This document shows, in pieces, positions 36,397 through 48,532 of a DNA stretch of 64,000 nucleotides. The DNA is from Diadema setosum. Taxonomy: Eukaryota; Echinodermata; Echinoidea; Diadematoida; Diadematidae. The stretch is taken from NCBI GenBank assembly GCA_033980235.1, contig CM067059.1, positions 24,226,111-24,290,110 on the forward strand. Reading direction: 5' to 3'. The position numbers and the translations under genes were made by a program. Each line of letters starts with the position of its first letter. Positions within the stretch are counted from its first letter, which is position 1. A model generated the notes under the pieces. The model saw only the letters and a program-made list of their open reading frames with translations, searched no databases and had not been told where the DNA came from.

Positions 36397-36414
36397 TCAT
36401 AACAGCAGAACTTC
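36397..36414 (-). CDS. Kinase-like gene, terminal exon (EVLLL and stop)
   Basis: On the minus strand, a very strong polypyrimidine tract (a T23 run and TCTCTCTCTC) leads to acceptor CACACAG before 36414. Joined in phase 0 to the exon at 38650-38564, the reading is Glu-Val-Leu-Leu-Leu-stop (TGA at 36399-36397). The product would then end SDDQDEVLLL. The two other frames stay open for 54 codons (stop at 36251-36249) and about 60 codons. If an unseen exon changed the phase, the protein would end differently, for example ...LDMFKTAL. The phase-0 reading is preferred because it needs no extra exon. Confidence 0.5.
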   Translation of the reverse strand, partial: EVLLL

Positions 36415-36642
36415 CTGTGTGACAGAGAGGAGAAAGAGAGAGAGAGCAAAAAAAAAAAAAAAAAAAAAAAACGAAAGAAAATTAGCAGAAGTTTAAAACA
36501 AAAGAATACTTGCTTGATTTCTGTCCAAAGCAACAGGTTTCATCCCATACAAACTCTAATCCCTTGTTAGTACATAGGTTGCAGCAATGAATAATTCTCC
36601 TGCAATGATTATACAAGTTTGAATTGAATTGTGATTTGTTAT

Positions 36643-36836
36643 ACTGTACGAGCTGATATTTTCGCGTACAGATATTTATGCGAATTGGTACTTCGAGGAC
36701 ATTTTCGCGTGTTGTTAATTTCGCGGTTGCGAGGGTCTAACTGAACTTACTTATTTGCGCGTTGTTATTTTCGCGATTCAAAGGCGATTTGCGAAAATAA
36801 AACCACCGCGAAAATTTCAGCTTGTACAGTATATGG
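36643..36836 (+). repeat. TTCGCG-type element, family B, copy 2
   Basis: It is bounded by ATACTGTACGAGCTG and CAGCTTGTACAGTAT, an exact inverted pair over about 14 bp. TTTTCGCGTACAGATATTTA, ACATTTTCGCGTGTTGTTAA and GCGAAAATTTC lie inside. It is about 195 bp with many intact CpGs. It is in the last intron of the minus-strand gene. Confidence 0.8.
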
Positions 36837-36875
36837 CTGCTATAAGGGAAGTGATATACAATGTATGCTTGTGGT

Positions 36876-37042
36876 AAAGCAAGTAACCACCAGAGGGGCC
36901 AAATGGCTTTCAGTCCCCTCAAAAAGACTAGGAATTTAGGATAATGTGCTTTGCCTGAGGGACACAACCACTGCTACCAGGAGACTTGAACCAGGGACTT
37001 CATGACTGTACTGATAGTCTGCGGTCTAATCCACTGAGTTTG
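36876..37042 (-). repeat. tRNA-derived SINE, copy 2
   Basis: The minus strand shows an A-box remnant (AAACTCAGTGG, + 37031-37041) and a B box (GGTTCAAGTCT, + 36982-36992). The body then matches copy 1 at 10215-10400 (GTAGCAGTGG, GGCAAAGCAC, CTAGTC, GGTTACTTGC). It is older than copy 1 and lacks the 29-bp duplication. Confidence 0.7.
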
Positions 37043-37055
37043 AATTAAAATCTTA

Positions 37056-37439
37056 AAAGGATAGTATAGTTTTGTTTGAGACCTAACTTCAGGTTTCTAA
37101 GATTTTTTTGGTGAGATAATGAGAAACCTCTTATGAAATATGAAAGAGAATATAATTCCAAGAGGGATTCAAAATTCATTCGATGAAAATTTATTTTGAA
37201 ATGGTTGAGATATCCAAAACAGAGCAATCCTAATAAAAGGTGGGACCCACCTTTTGTTAGGATCGCTTTGTTTTACTTTGTGTTTGGATGTCTCAGCCAT
37301 TCCAAAACCAATTTTCATCTAGTAAACTTTCGATTCCTCTTGGAGTAGTATGCTCTGTAATATTTCATGGTTTCTTTGTATCTCGAAAAAAGTTAAAAGC
37401 TCAATCCTCATCACCACCAATACTATACTATCCCTTTAA
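37056..37439. mobile_element. 387-bp fold-back element, solitary copy
   Basis: It shares the order of the tandem units at 62726-63889: an AAAGG(G/A) start, GAGATAATGAGAAACCTCTT, ATGAAATATGAAAGAG, a TTTTGAAATGGTTGAGATATCC arm, its inverse GGATGTCTCAGCCATTCC, and TCCCTTTA at the end. The centre is a perfect short palindrome (AAAAGGTGGGACCCACCTTTT). Confidence 0.8.
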
Positions 37440-38563
37440 ATTTAGAAAAAAAAAAAACCACAAATACGTGGGCATAGTTACTGTTCATGATTTAACAAAA
37501 GACACAAAAATGTGCATAATATCTCTGTGTACTCGTACCTTTGATAAGATAAAAGGAAAACAACAAACATACAAAAATTGTACCGAACTTTTTGAATTCT
37601 TTTGAAAACCACCGGGGGGGGGGGGGGCCTTTCTGTCCCCGTCCCCCCTTCAGATCTCGGTCGTGGATCGCGTGATCCTCGCGAAAATTTGCACTAAAGT
37701 AGAGGCCAATGTATAATCTACAAGACTAGATTACATTGGCCTCTACAAGTCTACAACACAAGTTAGATTTTTCAAATTTTAATTTATGTATTTTATATCA
37801 ATTAATTTATGCTAATTTATGCACAATTTTTTTTTTTGCCTATAAATCAAAAAATAAAGCTCCAAGACTTCTAATTTTTGGTGAAGATATTCTTTTCAAT
37901 ATCCTCAACAGTAATGTTGAAGCAAAAATTCGGCTTCATAACTATTTATGTATTCTATTGATTATTGAATTTCTTATGTATTTCTTTTTTTTTTTACATT
38001 TTTTTTCATCAAAATTTGTCACAGAAACTTTTTAAAGCATAATCAGCCTAAAAAATAAATCATTATCAGCCACAGAAAGTAAGAATATTTATTTTTATAT
38101 GAATTAATTGCAAAAACACAATACATTGGATTTGTACACAAAGTCATGTTTTTGAGCAATTTTTTGGTCGATGAATTTTTTTCAATGAGGCGTGGCTTCA
38201 AAACGGTAAGCCCAGGAGCATTAAATTTGGTCTCAAAAGTTGCGCGATACTTGAAAGAAAAAAGTCACAAAATGTCGCGGCAAGAGCATCAGGCGTTGCG
38301 GAATAATCACGCGAAACATGGAAGGGGGCCAAAATGCCCCCCAGTGGGAATAGGGTTAAAGCTCTTAGAGGAAAAAGTACAGGATAATCAGTTCTGACAT
38401 CAGCAACATGATTCAAGATTCTGTGGAACTTGGGTTTCAGAAATCCCTACACCTGTAACGCAAGCTACATTTGTATCTCAAATTTGTGCCTGCAGCATCG
38501 CAGAATATCGTGATTATCGAAAGCCTTTTCAACCTCTAGATTTGAGACGCCTCTTTATCTTAC

Positions 38564-38650
38564 ATCTTGGTCATCTGACTGGTCATCTGACTGGTCATCT
38601 GAATGGTCATCTCTCCCGATATCTCTCTCAACGGTGTGTATACCTTCTCT
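38564..38650 (-). CDS. Kinase-like gene, 29-codon exon with SDDQ repeat
   Basis: The acceptor (ATTTCATTACCAG after a pyrimidine-rich stretch) and a GTAAGA donor bound exactly 87 nt, phase 0 on both sides. It joins the 2186-nt exon without a frame shift. The product is acidic: REGIHTVERDIGRDDH, then SDDQSDDQSDDQD. The repeat is a 12-bp tandem (TCAGATGACCAG) copied about three times in frame. No domain is recognised. An acidic end after a very basic tail suggests an intramolecular or protein-interaction segment; this is inference. Confidence 0.65.
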
Positions 38651-39146
38651 CTGGTAATGAAATGAAAAGAGAAATACAGAATCATATTGCAAATTCCTTC
38701 AAAAGAGATGTAATTAACAATATTCAATACTTATGAGTTTGGGGTAAAAATATTTCCTTCATTGATACCGTTCTTCAAAAATGTGCAGATCACATATTGT
38801 TACAGTCCAAGATATTGCAATTCCCATTCTATCTTGTAGTCTAGAGCCTTTTCACACCTATGTACAGTCTTTCTCATCAAATTAGCAATAATACCAACAT
38901 TCCTGTCATCACATTTAATTCCACTGGCAGCGGTAAGGGTAAAAGTTTCTGAGAAACTCTGTAAGTGATTTTTATCCACGTACCTATTTCACAGAGATGT
39001 CAAACTAAAAACTGGTGACAGTTTTTGAGAAACTCAACAGTTTTAAGCCACATTTATTTATCTTTTCAATGAGGTCAACCACAAACTGAACCAAGACTCA
39101 CATCTTGTATTACATGAATGTGTCAATCAAAGGATGAATGAGTAAG

Positions 39147-40534
39147 TGTGACCCTGCATCACAAAACCAACAAAAAGTTGCCAGACATGGATTTTTAGTT
39201 AAGGTCAGATTCTGAAAGAGCAGACTCTAAACTTTAAAATGATATATAACTCAATCCAAATGGACTCTCCTAACCAATCTAGATATTGGAAAGAAAGTAC
39301 ACACTCTGGATAAGTGTGAACTGATAAAAGAGGCTCTGAAGAACAGGGTCTATTCAAACAATTAATCTTTACCAAGCCGCGCTAGCTGTGCGATGAATGG
39401 AACAAATAACAGGATGATAACCATCAGAGCAACAACACTGAAGAGATTATCAGATTAAGCTGAATTTGTGCATGCTTTCTTAACACATTCTGTTGATGAT
39501 CAATGCCAACTTTCAAAGCAGAAGCATCATCCCTTTTTAATTTATTGGAGTTGAAAGTGATGAGCATGGACAGGGTTTTCAAGAAATAAAAAGAGGACTC
39601 TTTGAGAAACACCTAACCTAATCACACTATTCTACAAAAAAAAAAATGTTCCAGAAAAACTGCTAAAAACCCAATATCCTTTTTGTTTTATGATCCCAAA
39701 CTTTAGTATAATGTAGAAGACCCGCTCTATCAGAAAATATGAAAAAGTCAAGATTGGCTAGGTTGACCTATTTCACCTATTCTCAGCTCTCATACAAAAT
39801 CAGTGCGTGCAACTTTTTGTTCGTCTTGTGATGCACGGTCACATATGTGACTGTGAACCTCAAAACGAACATAAAGTCGCACACACTGATTTTGCGTGAG
39901 GACTGAAAATAAGTGAAATGGGTCAACCTAGCCGAACTTGACTTTTTCATATTTTCTGAAAGAGCGGGTCTTCTTTCACGTTATGCTAAAATTTGGTATC
40001 ATAAAACGGGCAGGAAAGTGTGTTTTTTAGTAGTTTATCTCGAACATTTTTGGTAGAATAGTGTGATTAGGTGTGTCTTTAGAATCCTTTTTGCATTTCT
40101 GAAAAACCTTGTCCACACTCTTAACTTCCAACTCTATTAACTTTTGAAAGGATAGTGCTACTGCTTTGAAAGTTGGCATTAATTATGGACAGAATGTGTT
40201 GATAAGGCATGCTTAATTTCATTTTAATCTGATAATCCCTTCATTGTTGTTACTCTGGTGGTTTACTTCCTGTTTTTTGTCCCATTCATCGCACAGCCAG
40301 CACGGTTTGGTAAAGATTAAGCGCTTGAATAGACACTGTTCTTCAGAGCCTCTTTTCTCAGTTCACACTTTTCCTGAGTTTGTGCTTTCTTTCCAATATT
40401 TAGATAGGTTAGGAGAGTCCATTTGATTTGAGTTATACATCATTTTAAAGCTTAAGGTCTGCTCTTTCAGAATATGGTCTTAACTAAAAATTCATGTCTG
40501 TCGACTTTTTGTTTGTTTTGAGGTGCAGGGTCAC
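39147..40534. mobile_element. 1.39-kb near-perfect palindrome (two head-to-head TIR elements)
   Basis: The left arm (39147-39844) and right arm (39845-40534) are inverted copies of about 690-698 bp with scattered mismatches, and no spacer at the centre (GTCACATATGTGAC). Each arm is itself bounded by TGTGACC(C/G)TGCATCAC and its inverse, so the palindrome looks like two complete copies of one TIR element joined head to head. It is non-coding. It lies in the intron between the 2186-nt and 87-nt exons of the minus-strand gene. Confidence 0.88.
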
Positions 40535-41324
40535 ATATAATGTCTCAGTCTCTAGCGATAGTGCAGACTTCAGTGGAGGGGAAGTAAAGTAATGGGAGTT
40601 CAATGGGATGAACTCACGATAGAAATTTCAAGAGAGGTCATTTGTGATTTTATGACCACCTTTGGCAGAGAAAGATATAGGCTCATCTCAGTCTGAATGG
40701 TGTGAAGACAACGCATGACTTGTTTTTCCATACTTTCATTCAAAAACATTTGTAAATGGACTAGTCGCGAGTCTAAGCATGGAAGCACAGATTAAAATCA
40801 TTACACTTCATGGATTTTATGCACCCATATTTTTGCGGTATACACATGTGAACATATACTCTTCAGTCAGCTACAGCTTTGGTACTTTGCGATAAACTGA
40901 ATACAATGTTGGTTATGAGTGTATCACATTTACATTAATCTGATTACCCCTTCCAGAAGATTGAGATTTAAACCACTTTTGTTTTGTTTTGTTTTTTGTT
41001 TTACACAGAAAGGGGAGAGATTCATTGGACTAAAAAACTGACCCTTACATTCAAAGCCATCCTTTTTTCTCAAAGGCAACATTTCTACATGCTGAATTTT
41101 TTCCATTTCTTATATGGGTGGGTTAGGAAATCTTAATCTGATGAGTTGTACATCCTTGTAACAGGAATTTGACACTTATCAATCAATCTTGTAATGGAAC
41201 TTCTTGTGTGTTTTGTAACGCATGGACACATAAATATATGAACACATATATACATATATATGTGAAATATATATGACTATATGAGCATGTATATGTGAAA
41301 TGTACATATAAATATGCTCCTCAC

Positions 41325-43510
41325 TCTCTGGTCATATGGTCTTTCCTTGTGTTGTTTAGGAGATGACAGCCTTGGGGATGACTTGGCAAGGAATTTCTTT
41401 ATTTGGTTTGCTGGAGAGGGCCTCTTTGTTGAATGGCTGCTCTGCATTGTGGTCTGAATGCCCAGAGAAGATGGCGAGGGCGCTGTGCATGGGGGAGACA
41501 TTGGGGCTGCTTTCGCAAAGATGTTCTTTAGGGTCGCTGATGCTGAGTCTGGAGAAGAGGGAGGCAGTGGTTGTGAGGATGTAGATTGTTTCTGAGATAA
41601 GGCAAGTAGCACTCTTTGGCTTTCTAAGATGGGTTTGGAATAGGTTCTGCCGACATGTTGGAGAGGCGCAGCAAACTTTGCTGCATTGTGTCCCCCATCG
41701 TCTTGCTTCCCAGATGGTAATCCTCCTGCAGGTGAGACGGGTGATGCAGAAAGCAAAGGCTTCGTGTGGACAGTTTGGTGAGCCACTGGGGAGGTGGCAG
41801 AAGGAATCTGTGGATGATTGTCTGGCAATACTCTTTGACTCTTACAATGTTCTCTTGTTGCTGTGGTTGTTGTTGATGACAATAACAAGGAAGATGATGG
41901 TGCCGACAATGGCACGATGCCAGCACTAGCTACCAGACCCGCCCTGTCACCCGAAACATCTGATTCTCGTTTTAATCTACTCTTCTTCTTTGCTCTGGTT
42001 TCCAGATCAAGGCTGCCTCTTTTTCTTGACCCTGCTGCATGGGCCGACTGACAAGGGCTCGGTGACAAGTCAAAGATAGAGAGATCAAACTGACTCTTGG
42101 AAGATTGTGGGTCACTGATCTTAACCTCCCTATGCATCAGCTCTTGCCTGCTCCCTTCCTTGCTTTCCTGTACAAGACTTGTGGTTGATTGCCATGGGGT
42201 CACCGCTGCAGGTTTCTCTCTCTTTGTTTGCCTCGAATGGGAAGCTCCAGTCTGCCTCTTTGACCTCCCCCGTGTGGATTTGGGGTTCACCGTGACATTG
42301 AGTCCAAGAGATCTATCCACTCTTGACACCACTCTTTGCTTTTCCCTCTGCAGGTAGGTAAATGTCTGTCCAGGAACATCCTTCTCCCCTGGACTGGCGG
42401 TGCACTGACCAGTCCTGGCACCCCGTGGGATTGGTCCTCTACGCTTCTTTCCTGCGGTTTCTTCTTCGGTTATCGGCATGCTGCTGGTCTCAGCCACCTG
42501 CGACGGTGCATTGCCTCTCCCTTCAGCAGGGCCACTTTTTTCCTGTCTCCTTCTGACTGACTTTGGTGTTAAGGTTACAGTGGTCCTTGCAGGTGAGTCC
42601 TCTTGTTTCACATCTGTCATCTCTGTCTTCACATTGCTGATTGATTGTGTGGCATTAGTCGGCTTGAGGCTCTTTGGGATATGCTGCTGTCTCTTGTTCC
42701 TTGTTGGGGCAACATTTGATGTGGCACTATCAGGCAAACCCTTGAGCCCACCATCCTCCCGTTCTTGGGTACCAAAGTCAGGCTTGATACCCAAGTCCTG
42801 GCCACTGTTGAGCTGCCTTGTGGCAACCTTGTTGAGTCCAACTGATGCTTCGGACTTTGTCTGTGACTGGTGGTGGACCAACTTCTTCTTCTTCTGGAAG
42901 GACAAGAGATACCTCTTTCTCTTCCCAACATGTTGGAAAGCTTTCTTCTTAACAGAACTGACACCCTTCCTGAACTGCTGGGACACTCCCACGGTTGTGG
43001 CACTGGGAAGTCTAACATCCCTGTTTGAATTCTCAGCACACGAGCTGAGTGAAGTGCTCCCACCGCTTCCCCGTGTAGCACTGGCTGCTGCTGGAGCAAC
43101 CTCACGTTGCCCTGGTGTTGGTTTGGGTGAAGACTTAACTATCGTCCCCTGATTTTGCACAGAGTTGGTTTGAATTGACGACGTGTTTACACTTGAAGAG
43201 GACGTTCCCATCACTGAGAGAGTAGCTTCTGGTCTCTCCCTGTTGCCTGGAGTTGGCGCTGGAGCGGTGTGGACTGCCTCTGGTTCCTGCTTTGGTTGCA
43301 TCTTGGTGTCTGCCGTCTCCTGGCCACAGGGCTCCATGGGTGCCACCACGTGGACTGCCTTTGGCTTGATGGCACCGCCTACGGTGCCACGGCGCAGGAA
43401 CTCAAGGGTCGTCAAATGCTTGTGCTTGGAATCTCCGGCGCCAGCTGGGACGTGGTCATACATGGAGGGTGTGATGTCCACTGGAGAATACATGGTGCTT
43501 GGTTCAGTAC
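41325..43510 (-). CDS. Kinase-like gene, 2186-nt exon: long basic disordered tail
   Basis: Minus-strand acceptor TTCATGCAG (before 43510) and donor AGA|GTGAGG (after 41325) bound an exon entering in phase 1 and leaving in phase 0, 728 complete codons. The residues are rich in Ser, Pro, Thr, Lys and Gln, with no folded domain and no membrane segment. Lys/Arg clusters at about residues 186-210 (VKKKAFQHVGKRKR then KKKK), 353-357 (GKKRR) and 494-514 (SRKRG to AKKKSRLKR) look like nuclear localisation signals. Two SUMO-consensus sites, VKTE (293-296) and VKQE (300-303), lie side by side. Many SP/TP pairs could be phosphorylated by CDK or MAPK enzymes. Two related motifs, LKNIFAKAAPMSPP and IKKFLAKSSPRLSSP, lie near the end. 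Its acceptor phase fits the kinase-like exon at 61040-60951 exactly. I do not recognise the family. Confidence 0.8.
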
Positions 43511-44843
43511 CTGCATGAATGAGATTTACAAATGAACAAGATGGGTCAAAGCTCCATGAATACAGAAAAAACATGATTGTAATTATGGGCACTCTTTCAC
43601 TTGAACTTGGTGTTATAGGTACAATAGCAACATGGAGTTCAGTGTCATTATCTCTCATATTACACTGTACATTCATTTAGATCTAGACATTTGACTCAGT
43701 AGAATAATCTTGATCGATATCATTTGCATCCATGTCAAAAATTTCTGTTTACTATGTGTCAGAAAACACCCTTGCAAGATGAGAGTCAAAATCTAACAGA
43801 TCACAGTATTTCCATGCACTTAGTTTAGATTACCAAGCCCCTTACTCCCCTTCAGACAATAATGATTTCTGTAATGGACAATGACATGTTCTCTCTTTTT
43901 CGTCAATGCACGTGGGGCTAATAGACCATTTGCGTTCACAAGTGTTCAGTCTACTTCCCCCCGATCACCTTATACATCCCAGAAACTATCTTCTCTTACT
44001 TTAATATTCTGGCTCCAAATCCATGTCTCAAACAGTAAACCACGTTCTGACCCCTGAACCTAAATCCTGTGACACTAACTACTGGTTTGACGCAGGGTGC
44101 TTTGAGAAACAGATCCAATGGGATTGGACCGATGGTGTTATTTTTCTGTATGTGTCTGCGTTCATGCATGCATGTGTGTGTGTTTGCGTGTGTGTCTGTT
44201 GGAGAGAGTGGGGGGGGGGGGTGGGGTTGGGCCCAAAAGAGACACTGTGGTCAAAAAATGGTTTTCGTTACATATGTCTTATTTAGATGACAGAGGAAGA
44301 CCGAATACAGCGGATATTCACCCACAAAATGTGTTTAGCGCAGGGGGCGGTCTACCACAAAAAGCAATTATCAGCACGTGTGGGTCAAGGAAGTCCACAC
44401 GAAAAGCTGTGGGAGTGCAGATGTAACTCTCTGAGGAGTTTTCTTGAAATGACGGCACTTAAGAAGCTCGGTAAGAGACCAACCTGTTTGTGAATTATTG
44501 AGAACTCATCTGTGCCCAAAACCAGTATGATTACTTGGGGGAAAAAAAAGCCCAGCTTTTAATCAGCTTCACAATGTCTGGTCAATATGACTCATATGAC
44601 ATGGTATCACAGATATTCCGAAGGAAATGAAGAGAGAGAGAGAAAGGTTACAAGTTAAGAGCAACAACATTGCTTGCTGTTAACTTGTAGTAATACTTTA
44701 TAGCAATGGGATAGAGCAAGAAATTGATACCAGTGTGGAATCAATTTTTAACATTGTGCCGATCACGACCTAAAAGGCCACATGGATTGTTGACAGCTGT
44801 TTCCATTGTTGCACAGAACTGGAAGCCACAAGAGCAGCATGTT

Positions 44844-45225
44844 AAAGGTACAATTTACCATTTACAGATGAAGTAAAAACCCAGCATTAGTGCTTTAAAA
44901 TAGTTCTAAAATGTGAGTTAGGGATAGAAACAACCACTGTAAAAATTTGAATCCGTATAATTGATGTTAAGTGTTGTTAGATACACAAAATGTGAACAAT
45001 AGTTATAATGAAAATGTTTCAAGACTAAACTGTCTACAGTTAAGGTTTATTGAGAAAAACACTGATATCTCCTCGTATTTTAGGCTTTTTTGCGAACATT
45101 TTATATGGTAGGATGTTTTGTGATACAACAGACCTACAACTTTGTACACATATGCATCAAATGTGATATCTTGAACATTTTTGAAATCACTTCTCCCATA
45201 GGTAAACAGGACCTTTAACTCCGTA
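44844..45225 (+). repeat. Dispersed ~380-bp repeat, copy 2
   Basis: It is the diverged inverse of 21450-21785. It runs from AAAGGTACAATTTACC to GTAAACAGGACCTTTAA, with TTAGGGATAGAAACAACC and CATCAAATGTGATATC inside. The ends form a short inverted pair. Confidence 0.7.
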
Positions 45226-46844
45226 GTCACCAATATAATCTTATGCTGCAGGTCACATCAGTGTGATTTCAGCACAGTTGGCAAGAATGGGTTAAACATG
45301 AATGGTGTATTTTTGTGCCTGGCACGTGAAAAGTGATAAATAAAATAACCAAAAACTTTCGAACAGGTTGTTAATTGTACAAGCAACACTGATTTCTGAG
45401 AAACATGATTTCTATGAATGTATCCTGATGATGATCAGAGTGATCATAACATAAATTATTTGAGAGTGTATCTTAAGCATTGCCATGGCAAAATTTTAGA
45501 AGGGGAAGGAGTTGCTCCAACTGGTACCAACACACTATTAATTTGAAATGGTGTATACAAGATTTAAGTACATATATGATTTCATGAATCAGCACTTTCG
45601 ACAAAGTCACTTGATAAATGACAAATGGCAGAATTCATTAATGCAGAGAGTAAAGTGTCAGAGAAAAATATTACAGATTGATATGTGCATGGGTACATCT
45701 CGCAACCATTCTTTTGATATTCTTTGATTTGAATTAATCAGCAAATATAGTCTTGCATACGAGAGGAAAGCAAACTGCATCAAAGAAGCAATGCAGCACA
45801 TTTCTGCAATTCTCAATCATCCTAAAGACAAATAAAAGCATACTGTTTATCTCATTTACAAAAAAAAAAAATGTTCTTCTTCTTGTTGAGCTAGCAAGGT
45901 AACTGCTCCTTACTATCTTTTTGATGCAACAATTGCTGCATGTGTTCATACTCTGAATAATTTTGTGGCCCACCCCCCCCCCAAAAAAAAAAGAAAGAAA
46001 GAAGACAAACTCTTGTTCATACCGAAGGATGGACACACGAACCAAGAAAAGAAATTCAAACAAGATCAAAAACAGACCCTGAATTTTCCCTAAAAAATGT
46101 CTAAAAATGGGTAGCAGAAGTAAAACGGCCAGGGCAACAATTTACCCAGAGTTACTACTAGAACATACTACTCCAATAAATCACTGCCAATGACCTTTTC
46201 TCCAACACGCTGCAACCCCTTCCAAAAAGAGTTTCTTGGAGACGTACCCTAATCATTCTCCACTTTCTACACGCCTTGACAGAAATGGGACAGATTCTTT
46301 CAATTTGTTTGAGAGACGTTTATTCGCTCCTGCCCTGGTGATACGGAATGGATGATGATCATCGTCATGCTCTTGTTTGCTAAAGAGTGGCTTCACAAAC
46401 CGGAGCCATAAATGACAAGTGTTAACCAAAGGAGTGACAAAAGAAAAAGGATACAAAAAAGAGAGAGATATAGCATCAACGCTAAAATTGTCCTTGCGAT
46501 GGACAACTTGGATGATGAAGATTACTTGTTCTATTTCTCGGACAATCCTGTCATTTGCCTGGATGATTTTCAGCTCAAAAGGAAGGAGGCTCAAACATTC
46601 TCGTTCATTGAACTCCAGAGGCCCTCCCCTCATCCCCCCCCCCCCTCTATTTCATAAAGAGGTTTGCTATTTATCGCATGAGCTACGGTAATCTTATTTA
46701 GCATGGCAGGAGGATTGATATAGTAAGTGTTTTGTATCAAGTTTACTGCAGCAACTGTGATTGGCAATAAATGCAAACCTCCTCATTGAATGGGCAATGG
46801 ATCACTTTAAGTGGTCTGATTTCTAAACCTTTTTTCCTTGATAT

Positions 46845-47490
46845 TTTATTTATCTATTTCAATATTCTTTTAGCAGGGTAGCCCTTTCAGTCGGTCAATC
46901 GTTCTACCAAGGGGCCCTGCTCACATTATGTACAGAGAAAAATGTCATGAACATCAAAACAAAGTACAAACAATGAAATAACCTACACTACAAATCAACC
47001 TCGTATACTCAAATACAAAAAATACAAACAAAATCACACATCATTACTATTACGATTTGGTAGAGCAATCAGGAAAGTTTTGCCGTCTTACCTACCCCCC
47101 CCCCCCCCTTACAATTGTTAGTATTCAATGCTTTCAGACTTCGGACTTCACTCTGAGTCCTTCACACAAAAAATAAATAAATTCATATGGATTTAATGAT
47201 ATATAATACAAATAATGTAAACACACAAATTGATTTAAATTTAGGACATTTTCCATACCTCTAGGCATGCTTTCATATCAAACCTGTCAATCATGTTATG
47301 TACCCTGCATGATTTCTTGAAAACAAACAATGACTGCGCATTTTGAATAAAAATTTGGCAAATTGTTCCACGTGTTTGAAGCCTGGTAATGAAGAGTTCT
47401 TGACATAATCCATTTTGGATGTATTTATGAACAAGGGACAATTAATGGCATAACGTGTATGAAAAGGTGTGTATCTTAGGGCAATGAATC
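46845..47490 (-). pseudogene. Older LINE, 3' part (end of RT ORF and 3' UTR)
   Basis: On the minus strand, a frameshifted coding remnant reads HTRYAINCPLFI, then Q-TRGTICQIFIQNAQSLFVFKK. This fits the C-terminal end of CR1/L2-type reverse-transcriptase ORFs (..NNLPNFIQNAQSLFVFKK..). A 3' UTR with GGGCCCCTTGGTAGAACG and AGGGCTACCCTGCTAAAAG follows, and an AAATAGATAAATAAA tail at 46845-46860. It is separated from its upstream part (48575-48980) by the younger LINE. Confidence 0.7.
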
Positions 47491-48532
47491 CCCAGGGATC
47501 AATAGTAGGACCCATAGGATACTCAATTTATACTCTTCCAGTTGGCGAGATAGCCCAACATTATGATGTTAATTACCATCTTTATGCTGATGATATACAG
47601 TTATATATTTCCTATGACCCGAAGACTCCAGGAGCTTCTTTTAATGCCATCACTAAACTTCAAATGTGTATTTTAGATATTAAGAAATGGATGGTAGCAA
47701 ATAAGTTGAAACTGAATGATTCGAAGACTGAGTTTTTTGTAGCAGCTTCAGCCCACAATCTGCGCGGTCTTTCAAACATTCAGCTCAATGTTGGTTGCAC
47801 ACTAATTAGCCCCTCAGAAACAATAAGGAATCTTGGTGTTATTTTTGATCGTCGAATGTCAATGTCTCAACATATTTCTCAAATTTGTAGTACTGTTACG
47901 TTTTATTTAAGAAATATTGCTAGGATTAGGAGATTTATTGATCAATCTGCATGTCATAACGCAGTGCGTTCTTTAGTTCTATCCCATATAGATTATTGTA
48001 ACGGGCTTCTCTCTTCCATTCCTTCAACTCAACTGGATCGTGTGCAGCGACTTCAAAATTGGGCAGCCCGATTAGTGTTTCAGGTTTCTAGGGACTACCC
48101 ATCTCAGCCACTTCTGAAGTCGTTGCACTGGCTTCCTTTGAAGCAACGGATAATTTTCAAATTAGTCTTGCTTGTTTATAAAATCCTTAACGATCAAGCT
48201 CCGAAATACTTAGACGCCTGTTTGACTTTATATACACCTAATAGAAATTTGAGGTCATCTAGTGATCCGCTTCGTCTCACATACTCTGTTACTCGCACCT
48301 TAGCCGGTGATAGGACATTTACTGTGTCTGCTTCAAAGCACTGGAACAATTTACCACTTACCGTTAGACAGTCTCCATCAGTCAGTGTGTTCAAAAAAGC
48401 CTTGAAAACACATCTTTTCAGTAGCAACTAGTTCGTAGCTGTATATATAACATTTATCCAATTACACATACTGTCGTACATGTTTTGAATTGATTGTAAG
48501 CGCTTTGGGCCTTGTGGGAAAAGCGCATTATA

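Noticed and set aside
40640..40771. Possible minus-strand exon (VHLQMFLNESMEKQVMRCLHTI) between the large exon and the SDDQ exon
   Set aside because: Its only open frame needs a phase-1 donor, but the large exon ends in phase 0, and the SDDQ exon joins directly in phase 0.
42478..43152. 224-codon open frame on the + strand, and other long + frames within 41360-43520
   Set aside because: They lie opposite the 2186-nt minus-strand exon, whose frame is open throughout and bounded by splice sites. The + frames are shadows of its codon composition.
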